A model generated the notes under the pieces. The model was not told the origin of the DNA, did no database searches, and was given only the letters and a program-made list of their open reading frames with translations. Position numbers and translations under genes: made by a program. This document shows positions 10,421-22,005 of a stretch of 64,000 nucleotides of DNA, one piece after another; the first letter of the stretch is position 1; the number at the start of each line of letters is the position of its first letter. Source of the DNA: Limanda limanda (taxonomy: Eukaryota > Chordata > Actinopteri > Pleuronectiformes > Pleuronectidae); the NCBI RefSeq assembly GCF_963576545.1, contig NC_083638.1:31589400-31653399 (forward strand), written 5' to 3'.

Positions 10421-11725
10421 ATCCCAAATGTCACTAAACAGCTGGAAACGGGGAGATAAGCCTTTTTTGGAAGCATTGATTAAGATTTCTGACTTTTTCA
10501 TCACATGTCAGCCCAAGTGTCAGAAAAGCGCTGGAAACAGGGAGATATGCCTTTTTTGGAAGAAATGGTTAAATTCTTGAATTTTTCATCACACATCATC
10601 CCAAATGGCACTAAACAGCTGGAAACGGGGAGATAAGCCTTTTTTGGAAGCATTGATTAAGATTTCTGACTTTTTCATCACATGTCAGCCCAAGTGTCAA
10701 AAAAGCGCTGGAAACAGGGAGATATGCCTTTTTTGGAAGAAATGGTTAAATTCTTGAATTTTTAATAACAGATCATCCCAAATGTCACTAAACAGCTGGA
10801 AACGGGGAGATAAGCCTTTTTTGGAAGCAATGGTTAAGATTTTGACTTTTTCATCACATATCAGCTCCAGTGTCAGAAAAGCGCTGGAAACAGGGAGATA
10901 TGCCTTTTTTTGGAAGAAATGGTTAAATTCTTGAATTTTTCATCACACATCATCCCAAATGTCACTAAACAGCTGGAAACGGGGAGATAAGCCTTTTTTG
11001 GAAGCATTGATTAAGATTTCTGACTTTTTCATCACATGTCAGCCCAAGTGTCAAAAAAGCGCTGGAAACAGGGAGATATGCCTTTTTTGGAAGAAATGGT
11101 TAAAGTCTTGAATTTTTCATCACACATCATCCCAAATGTCACTAAACAGCTGGAAACGGGGAGATAAGCCTTTTTTGGAAGCATTAATTAAGATTTCTGA
11201 CTTTTTCATCACATGTCAGCCCAAGTGTCAGAAAAGCGCTGGAAACAGGGAGATAAGCCTTTTTTGGAAGAAATGGTTAAATTCTTGAATTTTTCATCAC
11301 ACATCATCCCAAATGTCACTAAACAGCTGGAAACGGGGAGATAAGCCTTTTTTGGAAGCAATGGTTAACATTTTGACTTTTTCATCACATATCAGCTCAA
11401 GTGTCAGAAAAGCGCTGGAAACAGGGAGATATGCCTTTTTTGGAAGAAATGGTTAAATTCTTGAATTTTTCATCACACATCATCCCAAATGGCACTAAAC
11501 AGCTGGAAACGGGGAGATAAGCCTTTTTTGGAAGCATTGATTAAGATTTCTGACTTTTTCATCACATGTCAGCCCAAGTGTCAAAAAAGCGCTGGAAACA
11601 GGGAGATATGCCTTTTTTGGAAGAACTGGTTAAATTCTTGAATTTTTAATCACAGATCATCCCAAATGTCACTAAACAGCTGGAAAGGGGGAGATAAGCC
11701 TTTTTTGGAAGCAATGGTTAAGATT
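10421..11725 (+). repeat. Spacer block between the 2,475-bp-offset copies
   Basis: Regular dimers including the taataac tail (10,763), a gttaaagtcttg B (near 11,101, also near 1,723) and cattaattaag A monomers (near 11,185, also near 1,806 and 9,061). The private gctggaaaggggg near 11,684 changes the A motif aacgggg. No gene or insertion seen. Confidence 0.75.
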
Positions 11726-12895
11726 TTGACTTTTTCATCACATGTCAGCCCAAGTGTCAGAAAAGCGCTGGAAACAGGGAGATAAGCCTTTTTTGGAATA
11801 AATGGTTAAATTCTTGAATTTTTCATCACACATCATCCCAAATGTCACTAAACAGCTGGAAACGGGGAGATAAGCCTTTTTTGGAAGCAATGGTTAACAT
11901 TTTGACTTTTTCATCACATATCAGCTCAAGTGTCAGAAAAGCGCTGGAAACAGGGAGATATGCCTTTTTTTGGAAGAAATGGTTAAATTCTTGAATTTTT
12001 CATCACACATCATCCCAAATGTCACTAAACAGCTGGAAACGGGGAGATAAGCCTTTTTTGGAAGCATTGATTAAGATTTCTGACTTTTTCATCACATGTC
12101 AGCCCAAGTGTCAAAAAAGCGCTGGAAACAGGGAGATATGCCTTTTTTGGAAGAAATGGTTAAATTCTTGAATTTTTAATCACAGATCATCCCAAATGTC
12201 ACTAAACAGCTGGAAACGGGGAGATACGCCTTTTTTGGAAGCAATGGTTAACATTTTGACTTTTTCATCACATATCAGCTCCAGTGTCAGACAAGCGCTG
12301 GAAACAGGGAGATATGCCTTTTTTTGGAAGAAATGGTTAATTCTTAAATTTTTCATCACACATCATCCCAAATGTCAATAAACAGCTGGAAACGGGGAGA
12401 TAAGCCTTTTTTGGAAGCAATGGTTAACATTTTCACTTTTTCATCACATATCAGCTCAAGTGTCAGAAAAGCGCTGGAAACAGGGAGATATGCCTTTTTT
12501 TGGAAGAAATGGTTAAATTCTTGAATTTTTCATCACACATCATCCCAAATGTCACTAAACAGCTGGAAACGGGGAGATAAGCCTTTTTTGGAAGCATTGA
12601 TTAAGATTTTGACTTTTTCATCACATATCAGCTCCAGTGTCAGAAAAGCGCTGGAAACAGGGAGATATGCCTTTTTTTGGAAGAAATGGTTAAATTCTTG
12701 AATGTTTCATCACACATCATCCCAAATGTCACTAAACAGCTGGAAACGGGGAGATCAGCCTTTTTTGGAAGCATTGATTAAGATTTCTGACATTTTCATC
12801 ACATGTCAGCCCAAGTGTCAGAAAAGCGCTGGAAACAGGGAGATATGCCTTTTTTGGAAGAAATGGTTAAATTCTTGAATTTTTAATCACAGATC
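11726..12895 (+). repeat. Copy 2 of the 2,475-bp (14-dimer) offset duplication
   Basis: Partner of 9,251-10,420, with the same order of rare variants; agacaagcg near 12,290 is a private difference. Directly downstream the A monomer reads gaaacgggagatacgcc, one G shorter than normal, followed by the gctggaaaaaggg and gaagaaacgg pair known from positions 250-305. Confidence 0.86.
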
Positions 12896-13088
12896 ATCCC
12901 AAATGTCACTAAACAGCTGGAAACGGGAGATACGCCTTTTTTGGAAGCAATGGTTAACATTTTGACTTTTTCATCACATATCAGCTCCAGTGTCAGAAAA
13001 GCGCTGGAAAAAGGGAGATATGCCTTTTTTGGAAGAAACGGTTAAATTCTTGAATTTTTCATCACACATCATCCCAAATGTCACTAAA

Positions 13089-13176
13089 CAGCTGGAAACG
13101 GGGAGATAAGCCTTTTTTGGAAGAAATGGTTAAATTCTTGAATTTTTCATCACACATCATCCCAAATGTCACTAAA
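13089..13176 (+). other. Hybrid A/B monomer: register-shift junction 1
   Basis: This 88-bp unit begins as A (cagctggaaacggggagataag) but after ccttttttggaag continues as B (aaatggttaaattc... aaatgtcactaaa). It is then followed by a normal A. The array therefore loses one monomer and the A-B alternation slips by half a dimer. The exchange point lies within the identical ccttttttggaag stretch. Spacings across it are half-integer (for example gaagaaacgg at 13,034 to 14,537 is 1,503 bp, 8.5 dimers). The likely cause is unequal crossing-over between A and B rather than between like monomers. Confidence 0.92.
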
Positions 13177-13696
13177 CAGCTGGAAACGGGGAGATAAGCC
13201 TTTTTTGGAAGCATTGATTAAGATTTCTGACTTTTTCATCACATGTCAGCCCAAGTGTCAAAAAAGCGCTGGAAACAGGGAGATAAGCCTTTTTTGGAAG
13301 AAATGGTTAAATTCTTGAATTTTTCATCACACATCATCCCAAATGTCACTAAACAGCTGGAAACGGGGAGATAAGCCTTTTTTGGAAGCATTGATTAAGA
13401 TTTCTGACTTTTTCATCACATGTCAGCCCAAGTGTCAAAAAAGCGCTGGAAACAGGGAGATATGCATTTTTTGGAAGAAATGGTTAAATTCTTGAATTTT
13501 TCATCACACATCATCCCAAATGTCACTAAACAGCTGGAAACGGGGAGATAAGCCTTTTTTGGAAGCATTGATTAAGATTTCTGACTTTTTCATCACATGT
13601 CAGCCCAAGTGTCAGAAAAGCGCTGGAAACAGGGAGATAAGCCTTTTTTGGAAGAAATGGTTAAATTGTTGAATTTTTCATAACACATCATCCCAA

Positions 13697-14200
13697 ATGT
13701 CACTAAACAGCTGGAAACGGGGAGATACGCCTTTTTTGGAAGCAATGGTTAACATTTTGACTTTTTCATCACATATCAGCTCCAGTGTCAGAAAAGCGCT
13801 GGAAACAGGGAGATATGCCTTTTTTTGGAAGAAATGGTTAATTCTTAAATTTTTCATCACACATCATCCCAAATGTCAATAAACAGCTGGAAACGGGGAG
13901 ATAAGCCTTTTTTGGAAGCAATGGTTAACATTTTCACTTTTTCATCACATATCAGCTCAAGTGTCAGAAAAGCGCTGGAAACAGGGAGATATGCCTTTTT
14001 TTGGAAGAAATGGTTAAATTCTTGAATTTTTCATCACACATCATCCCAAATGTCACTAAACAGCTGGAAACGGGGAGATAAGCCTTTTTTGGAAGCATTG
14101 ATTAAGATTTTGACTTTTTCATCACATATCAGCTCCAGTGTCAGAAAAGCGCTGGAAACAGGGAGATATGCCTTTTTTTGGAAGAAATGGTTAAATTCTT
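13697..14200 (+). repeat. Third copy of the gatacgcc / ttaattcttaaattt / attttcac chain
   Basis: The run gatacgcc, ggttaattcttaaattt, gtcaataaacag and attttcactttt recurs here, about 1,501 bp after its copy near 12,196 and 3,976 bp after that near 9,721. The 1,501-bp spacing is 8.5 dimers because of the hybrid monomer at 13,089. Just upstream, cataacacatc (near 13,679) is private. The short open frames here are by-products of the repeat. Confidence 0.83.
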
Positions 14201-14989
14201 GAATTTTTCATCACACATCATCCCAAATGTCACTAAACAGCTGGAAACGGGGAGATAAGCCTTTTTTGGAAGCATTGATTAAGATTTCTGACTTTTTCAT
14301 CACATGTCAGCCCAAGTGTCAAAAAAGCGCTGGAAACAGGGAGATATGCCTTTTTTGGAAGAAATGGTTAAATTCTTGAATTTTTAATCACAGATCATCC
14401 CAAATGTCACTAAACAGCTGGAAACGGGGAGATACGCCTTTTTTGGAAGCAATGGTTAACATTTTGACTTTTTCATCACATATCAGCTCCAGTGTCAGAA
14501 AAGCGCTGGAAAAAGGGAGATATGCCTTTTTTGGAAGAAACGGTTAAATTCTTGAATTTTTCATCACACATCATCCCAAATGTCACTAAACAGCTGGAAA
14601 CGGGGAGATAAGCCTTTTTTGGAAGCATTGATTAAGATTTCTGACTTTTTCATCACATGTCAGCCCAAGTGTCAGAAAAGCGCTGGAAACAGGGAGATAT
14701 GCCTTTTTTGGAAGAAATGGTTAAATTCTTGAATTTTTCATCACACATCATCCCAAATGGCACTAAACAGCTGGAAACGGGGAGATCAGCCTTTTTTGGA
14801 AGCATTGATTAAGATTTCTGACTTTTTCATCACATGTCAGCCCAAGTGTCAGAAAAGCGCTGGAAACAGGGAGATATGCCTTTTTTTGGAAAAAATGGTT
14901 AAATTCTTGAATTTTTCATCACACATCATCCCAAATGTCACTAAACAGCTGGAAACGGGGAGATAAGCCTTTTTTGGAAGCATTGATTA

Positions 14990-16130
14990 AGATTTCTGAC
15001 TTTTTCATCACAAGTCAGCCCAAGTGTCAAAAAAGCGCTGGAAACAGGGAGATATGCCTTTTTTGGAAGAAATGGTTAAATTCTTGAATTTTTAATCACA
15101 GATCATCCCAAATGTCACTAAACAGCTGGAAACGGGGAGATAAGCCTTTTTTGGAAGCATTGGTTAAGATTTTGACTTTTTCATCACATATTAGCTCCAG
15201 TGTCAGAAAAGCGCTAGAAACAGGGAGATATGCCTTTTTTTGGAAGAAATGGTTAAATTCTTGAATTTTTCATCACACATCATCCCAAATGTCACTAAAC
15301 AGCTGGAAACGGGGAGATCAGCCTTTTTTGGAAGCATTGATTAAGATTTCTGACTTTTTCATCACATGTCAGCCCAAGTGTCAGAAAAGCGCTGGAAACA
15401 GGGAGATATGCCTTTTTTGGAAGAAATGGTTAAATTCTTGAATTTTTCATCACACATCATACCAAATGGCACTAAACAGCTGGAAACGGGGAGATAAGCC
15501 TTTTTTGGAAGCATTGATTAAGATTTCTGACTTTTTCATCACATGTCAGCCCTAGTGTCAAAAAAGCCCTGGAAACAGGGAGATATGCCTTTTTTGGAAG
15601 AAATGGTTAAATTCTTGAATTTTTAATCACAGATCATCCCAAATGTCAATAAACAGCTGGAAACGGGGAGATAAGCCTTTTTTGGAAGCAATGGTTAAGA
15701 TTTTGACTTTTTCATCACATATCAGCTCCAGTGTCAAAAAAGCGCTGGAAACAGGGAGATATGCCTTTTTTGGAAGAAATGGTTAAATTCTTGAATTTTT
15801 AATCACAGATCATCCCAAATGTCACTAAACAGCTGGAAACGGAGAGATAAGCCTTTTTTGGAAGCAATGGCTAACATTTTGACTTTTTCATCACATGTCA
15901 GCCCAAGTGTCAGAAAAGCGCTGGATACAAGGAGATAAGCCTTTTTTGGAAGAAATGGGTAAAATCTTGAATTTTTCATCACACATCATCCCAAATGTCA
16001 CTAAACAGCTGGAAACGGGGAGATAAGCTATTTTTGGAAGCATTGATTAAGATTTCTGACTTTTTCATCACATGTCAGCCCAAGTGTCAGAAAAGCGCTG
16101 GAAACAGGGAGATATGCCTTTTTTGGAAGA
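14990..16130 (+). repeat. Block repeated at 20,990-22,130 (offset 6,000 bp)
   Basis: Matches the later block at an offset of exactly 6,000 bp (34 dimers, several of 176 bp). The order is cacaagtcag, cattggttaag with tattagctcc and gcgctagaaac, gatcagcc, cataccaaatggcac, gccctagtg, gtcaataaacag, a ctccagtgtcaaaaaag A2, then an A3 dimer and agctattttt (16,026 and 22,026). The copies differ in the A3 dimer. Here it reads cggagag, caatggctaac and gctggatacaagg; at 21.9 kb it reads cggggag with agtgacag. Confidence 0.85.
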
Positions 16131-18400
16131 AATGGTTAAATTCTTGAATTTTTAATCACAGATCATCCCAAATGTCACTAAACAGCTGGAAACGGGGAGA
16201 TAAGCCTTTTTTGGAAGCAATGGTTAAGATTTTGACTTTTTCATCACATATCAGCTCCAGTGTCAGAAAAGCGCTGGAAACAGGGAGATATGCCTTTTTT
16301 TGGAAAAAATGGTTAAATTCTTGAATTTTTCATCACACATCATCCCAAATGTCACTAAACAGCTGGAAACGGGGAGATAAGCCTTTTTTGGAAGCATTGA
16401 TTAAGATTTCTGACTTTTTCATCACATGTCAGCCCAAGTGTCAGAAAAGCGCTGGAAACAGGGAGATAAGCCTTTTTTGGAAGAAATGGTTAAATTCTTG
16501 AATTTTTCATCACACATCATCCCAAATGTCACTAAACAGCTGGAAACGGGGAGATCAGCCTTTTTTGGAAGCATTGATTAAGATTTCTGACTTTTTCATC
16601 ACATGTCAGCCCAAGTGTCAAAAAAGCGCTGGAAACAGGGAGATATGCCTTTTTTGGAAGACAGGTTAAATTCTTGAATATTTAATCACAGATCATCCCA
16701 AATGTCACTAAACAGCTGGAAACGGGGAGATAAGCCTTTTTTGGAAGCAATGGTTAACATTTTGACTTTTTCATCACATGTCAGCCCAAGTGTCAGAAAA
16801 GCGCTGGATACAGGGAGATAAGCCTTTTTTGGAAGAAATGGGTAAAATCTTGAATTTTTCATCACACATCATCCCAAATGTCACTAAACAGCTGGAAACG
16901 GGGAGATAAGCTATTTTTGGAAGCATTGATTAAGATTTCTGACTTTTTCATCACATGTCAGCCCAAGTGTCAGAAAAGCGCTGGAAACAGGGAGATAAGC
17001 CTTTTTTGGAAGAAATGGTTAAATTCTTGAATTTTTCATCACACATCATCCCAAATGTCACTAAACAGCTGGAAACGGGGAGATCAGCCTTTTTTGGAAG
17101 CATTGATTAAGATTTCTGACTTTTTCATCACATGTCAGCCCAAGTGTCAAAAAAGCGCTGGAAACAGGGAGATATGCCTTTTTTGGAAGACAGGTTAAAT
17201 TCTTGAATATTTAATCACAGATCATCCCAAATGTCACTAAACAGCTGGAAACGGGGAGATAAGCCTTGTTTGGAAGCATTGGTTAAGATTTTGACTTTTT
17301 CATCACATATCAGCTCCAGTGTCAGAAAAGCGCTGGAAACAGGGAGATATGCCTTTTTTTGGAAGAAATGGTTAAATTCTTGAATTTTTCATCACACATC
17401 ATCCCAAATGTCACTAAACAGCTGGAAACGGGGAGATCAGCCTTTTTTGGAAGCATTGATTAAGATTTCTGACTTTTTCATCACATGTCAGCCCAAGTGT
17501 CAGAAAAGCGCTGGAAACAGGGAGATATGCCTTGTTTGGAAGAAATGGTTAAATTCTTGAATTTTTCATCACACATCATCCCAAATGTCACTAAACAGCT
17601 GGAAACGGGGAGATAAGCCTTTCTTGGAAGCATTGATTAAGATTTCTGACTTTTTCATCACATGTCAGCCCAAGTGTCAGACAAGCGCTGGAAACAGGGA
17701 GATAAGCCTTTTTTGGAAGAAATGGTTAAATTCTTGAATTTTTCATCACACATCATCCCAAATGTCACTAAACAGCTGGAAACGGGGAGATAAGCCTTTT
17801 TTGGAAGCATTGATTAAGATTTCTGACTTTTTCATCACATGTCAGCCCAAGTGTCAAAAAAGCGCTGGAAACAGGGAGATATGCCTTTTTTGGAAGAAAT
17901 GGTCAAATTCTTGAATTTTTCATCACACATCATCCCAAATGTCACTAAACTGCTGGAAACGGGGAAATAAGCCTTTTTTGGAAGCAATGGTTAACATTTT
18001 GACTTTTTCATCACATATCAGCTCAAGTGTCAGAAAAGCGCTGGAAACAGGGAGATATGCCTTTTTTTGGAAGAAATGGTTAAATTCTTGAATTTTTCAT
18101 CCCAAATGTCACTAAACAGCTGGAAACGGGGAGATAAGCCTTTTTTGGAAGCATTGATTAAGATTTCTGACTTTTTCATCACATGTCAGCCCAAGTGTCA
18201 GAAAAGCGCTGGAAACAGGGAGATATGCCTTTTTTGGAAGAAATGGTTAAATTCTTGAATTTTTAATCACAGATCATCCCAAATGTCACTAAACAGCTGG
18301 AAACGGGGAGATAAGCCTTTTTTGGAAGCATTGATTAAGATTTTGACTTTTTCATCACATATCAGCTCCAGTGTCAGAAAAGCGCTGGAAACAGGGAGAT
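15841..18400 (+). repeat. Module chain paralogous to 58,980-62,100
   Basis: Shared order: cggagag/gctggatac dimer, agctattttt (16,026 and 59,168), ggaaaaaatgg, gaagacaggttaaa with gaatatttaatc, a second agctattttt (16,909 and 60,052), ccttgtttgg (17,530 and 61,027), cctttcttgg with agacaagcg, and ggtcaaattc with aaactgctgg. Offsets step from about 43,142 to 43,497 to 43,674 bp, so the right-hand copy has gained whole dimers twice. The gaagacaggttaaa form is one base shorter than normal and is repeated here at 16,661 and 17,190. Confidence 0.82.
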
Positions 18401-20086
18401 ATGCCTTTTTTTGGAAGAAATGGTTAAATTCTTGAATTTTTCATCACACATCATCCCAAATGTCACTAAACAGCTGGAAACGGGGAGATAAGCCTTTTTT
18501 GGAAGCATTGATTAAGATTTCTGACTTTTTCATCACATGTCAGCCCAAGTGTCAAAAAAGCGCTGGAAACAGGGAGATATGCCTTTTTTGGAAGAAATGG
18601 TTAAATTCTTGAATTTTTAATCACAGATCATCCCAAATGTCACTAAACAGCTGGAAACGGGGAGATCAGCCTTTTTTGGAAGCATTGATTAAGATTTCTG
18701 ACTTTTTCATCACATGTCAGCCCAAGTGTCTTAAAAGCGCTGGAAACAGGGAGATAAGCCTTTTTTGGAAGAAATGGTTAAATTCTTGAATTTTTCATCA
18801 CACATCATCCCAAATGTCACTAAACAGCTGGAAACGGGGAGATAAGCCTTTTTTGGAAGCATTGATTAAGATTTCTGACTTTTTCATCACATGTCAGCCC
18901 AAGTGTCAAAAAAGCGCTGGAAACAGGGAGATATGCCTTTTTTGGAAGAAATGGTTAAATTCTTGAATTTTTCATCACACATCATCCCAAATGTCACTAA
19001 ACAGCTGGAAACGGGGAGATAAGCCTTTTTTGGAAGCATTGATTAAGATTTCTGACTTTTTCATCACATGTCAGCCCAAGTGTCAGAAAAGCGCTGGAAA
19101 CAGGGAGATAAGCCTTTTTTGGAAGAAATGGTTAAATTCTTGAATTTTTCATCACACATCATCCCAAATGTCACTAAACAGCTGGAAACGGGGAGATAAG
19201 CCTTTTTTGGAAGCAATGGTTAACATTTTGACTTTTTCATCACATATCAGCTCAAGTGTCAGAAAAGCGCTGGAAACAGGGAGATATGCCTTTTTTGGAA
19301 GAAATGGTTAAATTCTTGAATTTTTCATCACACATCATCCCAAATGGCACTAAACAGCTGGAAACGGGGAGATCAGCCTTTTTTGGAAGCATTGATTAAG
19401 ATTTCTGACTTTTTCATCACGTCAGCCCAAGTGTCAGAAAAGCGCTGGAAACAGGGAGATATGCCTTGTTTGGAAGAAATGGTTAAATTCTTGAATTTTT
19501 CATCACACATCATCCCAAATGTCACTAAACAGCTAAAAACGGGGAGATAAGCCTTTTTTGGAAGCAATGATTAAGATTTCTGACTTTTTCATCACATGTC
19601 AGCCCAAGTGTCAGAAAAGCGCTGGAAACAGGGAGATATGCCTTTTTTTGGAAGAAATGGTTAAATTCTTGAATTTTTCATCACACATCATACCAAATGG
19701 CACTAAACAGCTGGAAACGGGGAGATAAGCCTTTTTTGGAAGCATTGATTAAGATTTCTGACTTTTTCATCACATGTCAGCCCAAGTGTCAAAAAAGCCC
19801 TGGAAACAGGGAGATATGCCTTTTTTGGAAGAAATGGTTAAATTCTTGAATTTTTAATCACAGATCATCCCAAATGTCACTAAACAGCTGGAAACGGGGA
19901 GATAAGCCTTTTTTGGAAGCAATGGTTAAGATTTTGACTTTTTCATCACATATCAGCTCCAGTGTCAGAAAAGCGCTGGAAACAGGGAGATATGCCTTTT
20001 TTTGGAAGAAATGGTTAAATTCTTGAATTTTTCATCACACATCATCCCAAATGTCACTAAACAGCTGGAAACGGGGAGATAAGCCT
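17633..20086 (+). repeat. Long block duplicated at 44,152-46,615 (offset about 26.5 kb)
   Basis: About 2.45 kb of dimer order and rare variants match. The chain is agacaagcg, ggtcaaattc (ggtc at 17,901 and 44,420), aaactgctggaaacggggaaat (17,950 and 44,469), gtgtcttaaaag (18,728 and 45,257), a two-base deletion cacgtcag (near 19,419 and 45,948), ccttgtttgg and cagctaaaaacgg. The offset is 26,519 bp on the left and 26,529 bp on the right because this copy alone has a 10-bp deletion near 18,100. The right end is at cctttcttgg (20,087). Long-range conversion, or duplication of a multi-kilobase segment, is implied. Confidence 0.88.
18098..18103 (+). other. Private 10-bp deletion in a B monomer
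   Basis: The normal tail ttcatcacacatcatccc reads ttcatccc here, losing ten bases between two copies of catc. The paralogous B at 44.6 kb has the full sequence, as does the one near 25.0 kb. So the deletion happened in this copy after the blocks separated. The catc direct repeat at the edges suggests replication slippage or microhomology-mediated loss. It also explains the shift from 26,519 to 26,529 bp in the long-range offset. Confidence 0.9.
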
Positions 20087-20414
20087 TTCTTGGAAGCATT
20101 GATTAAGATTTCTGACTTTTTCATCACATGTCAGCCCAAGTGTCAGACAAGCGCTGGAAACAGGGAGATAAGCCTTTTTTGGAAGAAATGGTTAAATTCT
20201 TGAATTTTTCATCACACATCATCCCAAATGTCACTAAACAGCTGGAAACGGGGAGATAAGCCTTTTTTGGAAGCAATGGTTAAGATTTTGACTTTTTCAT
20301 CACATGTCAGCCCAAGTGTCAAAAAAGCGCTGGAAACAGGGAGATAAGCCTTTTTTGGAAGAAATGGTTAAATTCTTGAATTTTTCATCACACATCATCC
20401 CAAATGTCACTAAA

Positions 20415-22005
20415 CAGCTGGAAACGGGGAGATAAGCTATTTTTGGAAGCATTGATTAAGATTTCTGACTTTTTCATCACATGTCAGCCCAAGTGTCAGA
20501 AAAGCGCTGGAAACAGGGAGATATGCCTTTTTTGGAAGAAATGGTTAAATTCTTGAATTTTTAATCACAGATCATCCCAAATGTCACTAAACAGCTGGAA
20601 ACGGGGAGATAAGCCTTTTTTGGAAGCAATGGTTAAGATTTTGACTTTTTCATCACATATCAGCTCCAGTGTCAGAAAAGCGCTGGAAACAGGGAGATAT
20701 GCCTTTTTTTGGAAAAAATGGTTAAATTCTTGAATTTTTCATCACACATCATCCCAAATGTCACTAAACAGCTGGAAACGGGGAGATAAGCCTTTTTTGG
20801 AAGCATTGATTAAGATTTCTGACTTTTTCATCACATGTCAGCCCAAGTGTCAGAAAAGCGCTGGAAACAGGGAGATAAGCCTTTTTTGGACGAAATGGTT
20901 AAATTCTTGAATTTTTCATCACACATCATCCCAAATGTCACTAAACAGCTGGAAACGGGGAGATCAGCCTTTTTTGGAAGCATTGATTAAGATTTCTGAC
21001 TTTTTCATCACAAGTCAGCCCAAGTGTCAAAAAAGCGCTGGAAACAGGGAGATATGCCTTTTTTGGAAGAAATGGTTAAATTCTTGAATTTTTAATCACA
21101 GATTATCCCAAATGTCACTAAACAGCTGGAAACGGGGAGATAAGCCTTTTTTGGAAGCATTGGTTAAGATTTTGACTTTTTCATCACATATTAGCTCCAG
21201 TGTCAGAAAAGCGCTAGAAACAGGGAGATATGCCTTTTTTTGGAAGAAATGGTTAAATTCTTGAATTTTTCATCACACATCATCCCAAATGTCACTAAAC
21301 AGCTGGAAACGGGGAGATCAGCCTTTTTTGGAAGCATTGATTAAGATTTCTGACTTTTTCATCACATGTCAGCCCAAGTGTCAGAAAAGCGCTGGAAACA
21401 GGGAGATATGCCTTTTTTGGAAGAAATGGTTAAATTCTTGAATTTTTCATCACACATCATACCAAATGGCACTAAACAGCTGGAAACGGGGAGATAAGCC
21501 TTTTTTGGAAGCATTGATTAAGATTTCTGACTTTTTCATCACATGTCAGCCCTAGTGTCAAAAAAGCCCTGGAAACAGGGAGATATGCCTTTTTTGGAAG
21601 AAATGGTTAAATTCTTGAATTTTTAATCACAGATCATCCCAAATGTCAATAAACAGCTGGAAACGGGGAGATAAGCCTTTTTTGGAAGCAATGGTTAAGA
21701 TTTTGACTTTTTCATCACATATCAGCTCCAGTGTCAAAAAAGCGCTGGAAACAGGGAGATATGCCTTTTTTGGAAGAAATGGTTAAATTCTTGAATTTTT
21801 AATCACAGATCATCCCAAATGTCACTAAACAGCTGGAAACGGGGAGATAAGCCTTTTTTGGAAGCAATGGTTAACATTTTGACTTTTTCATCACATGTCA
21901 GCCCAAGTGACAGAAAAGCGCTGGAAACAGGGAGATAAGCCTTTTTTGGAAGAAATGGTTAAATTCTTGAATTTTTCATCACACATCATCCCAAATGTCA
22001 CTAAA
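20415..22005 (+). repeat. Nine-dimer HOR variant T'-E-D-I-L-R-P-N-S (1,591 bp)
   Basis: Runs between agctattttt marks at 20,435 and 22,026. In order it has ggaaaaaatgg (E), ggacgaaatgg (D), gatcagcc with cacaagtcag (I), cattggttaag/gcgctagaaac (L), gatcagcc with cataccaaatggcac (R), gccctagtg (P), gtcaataaacag (N) and agtgacag (S). Compared with the 12-dimer HOR it lacks T-C-a-b but has the extra I dimer. The I dimer also follows D near 23,850, 43,472 and 58,153, so its presence or absence is a segregating structural variant within the array. Confidence 0.85.

Noticed and set aside
19344..19550. Open frame on plus (and 19,373-19,567 on minus), repeated identically at 45,873-46,079 and 45,902-46,096
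   Set aside because: Identity of the two copies comes from the 26.5-kb block duplication, not from coding constraint. The frame results from a shared two-base deletion (cacgtcag) and gatcagcc. Opposite-strand frames overlap it, as expected of a repeat.
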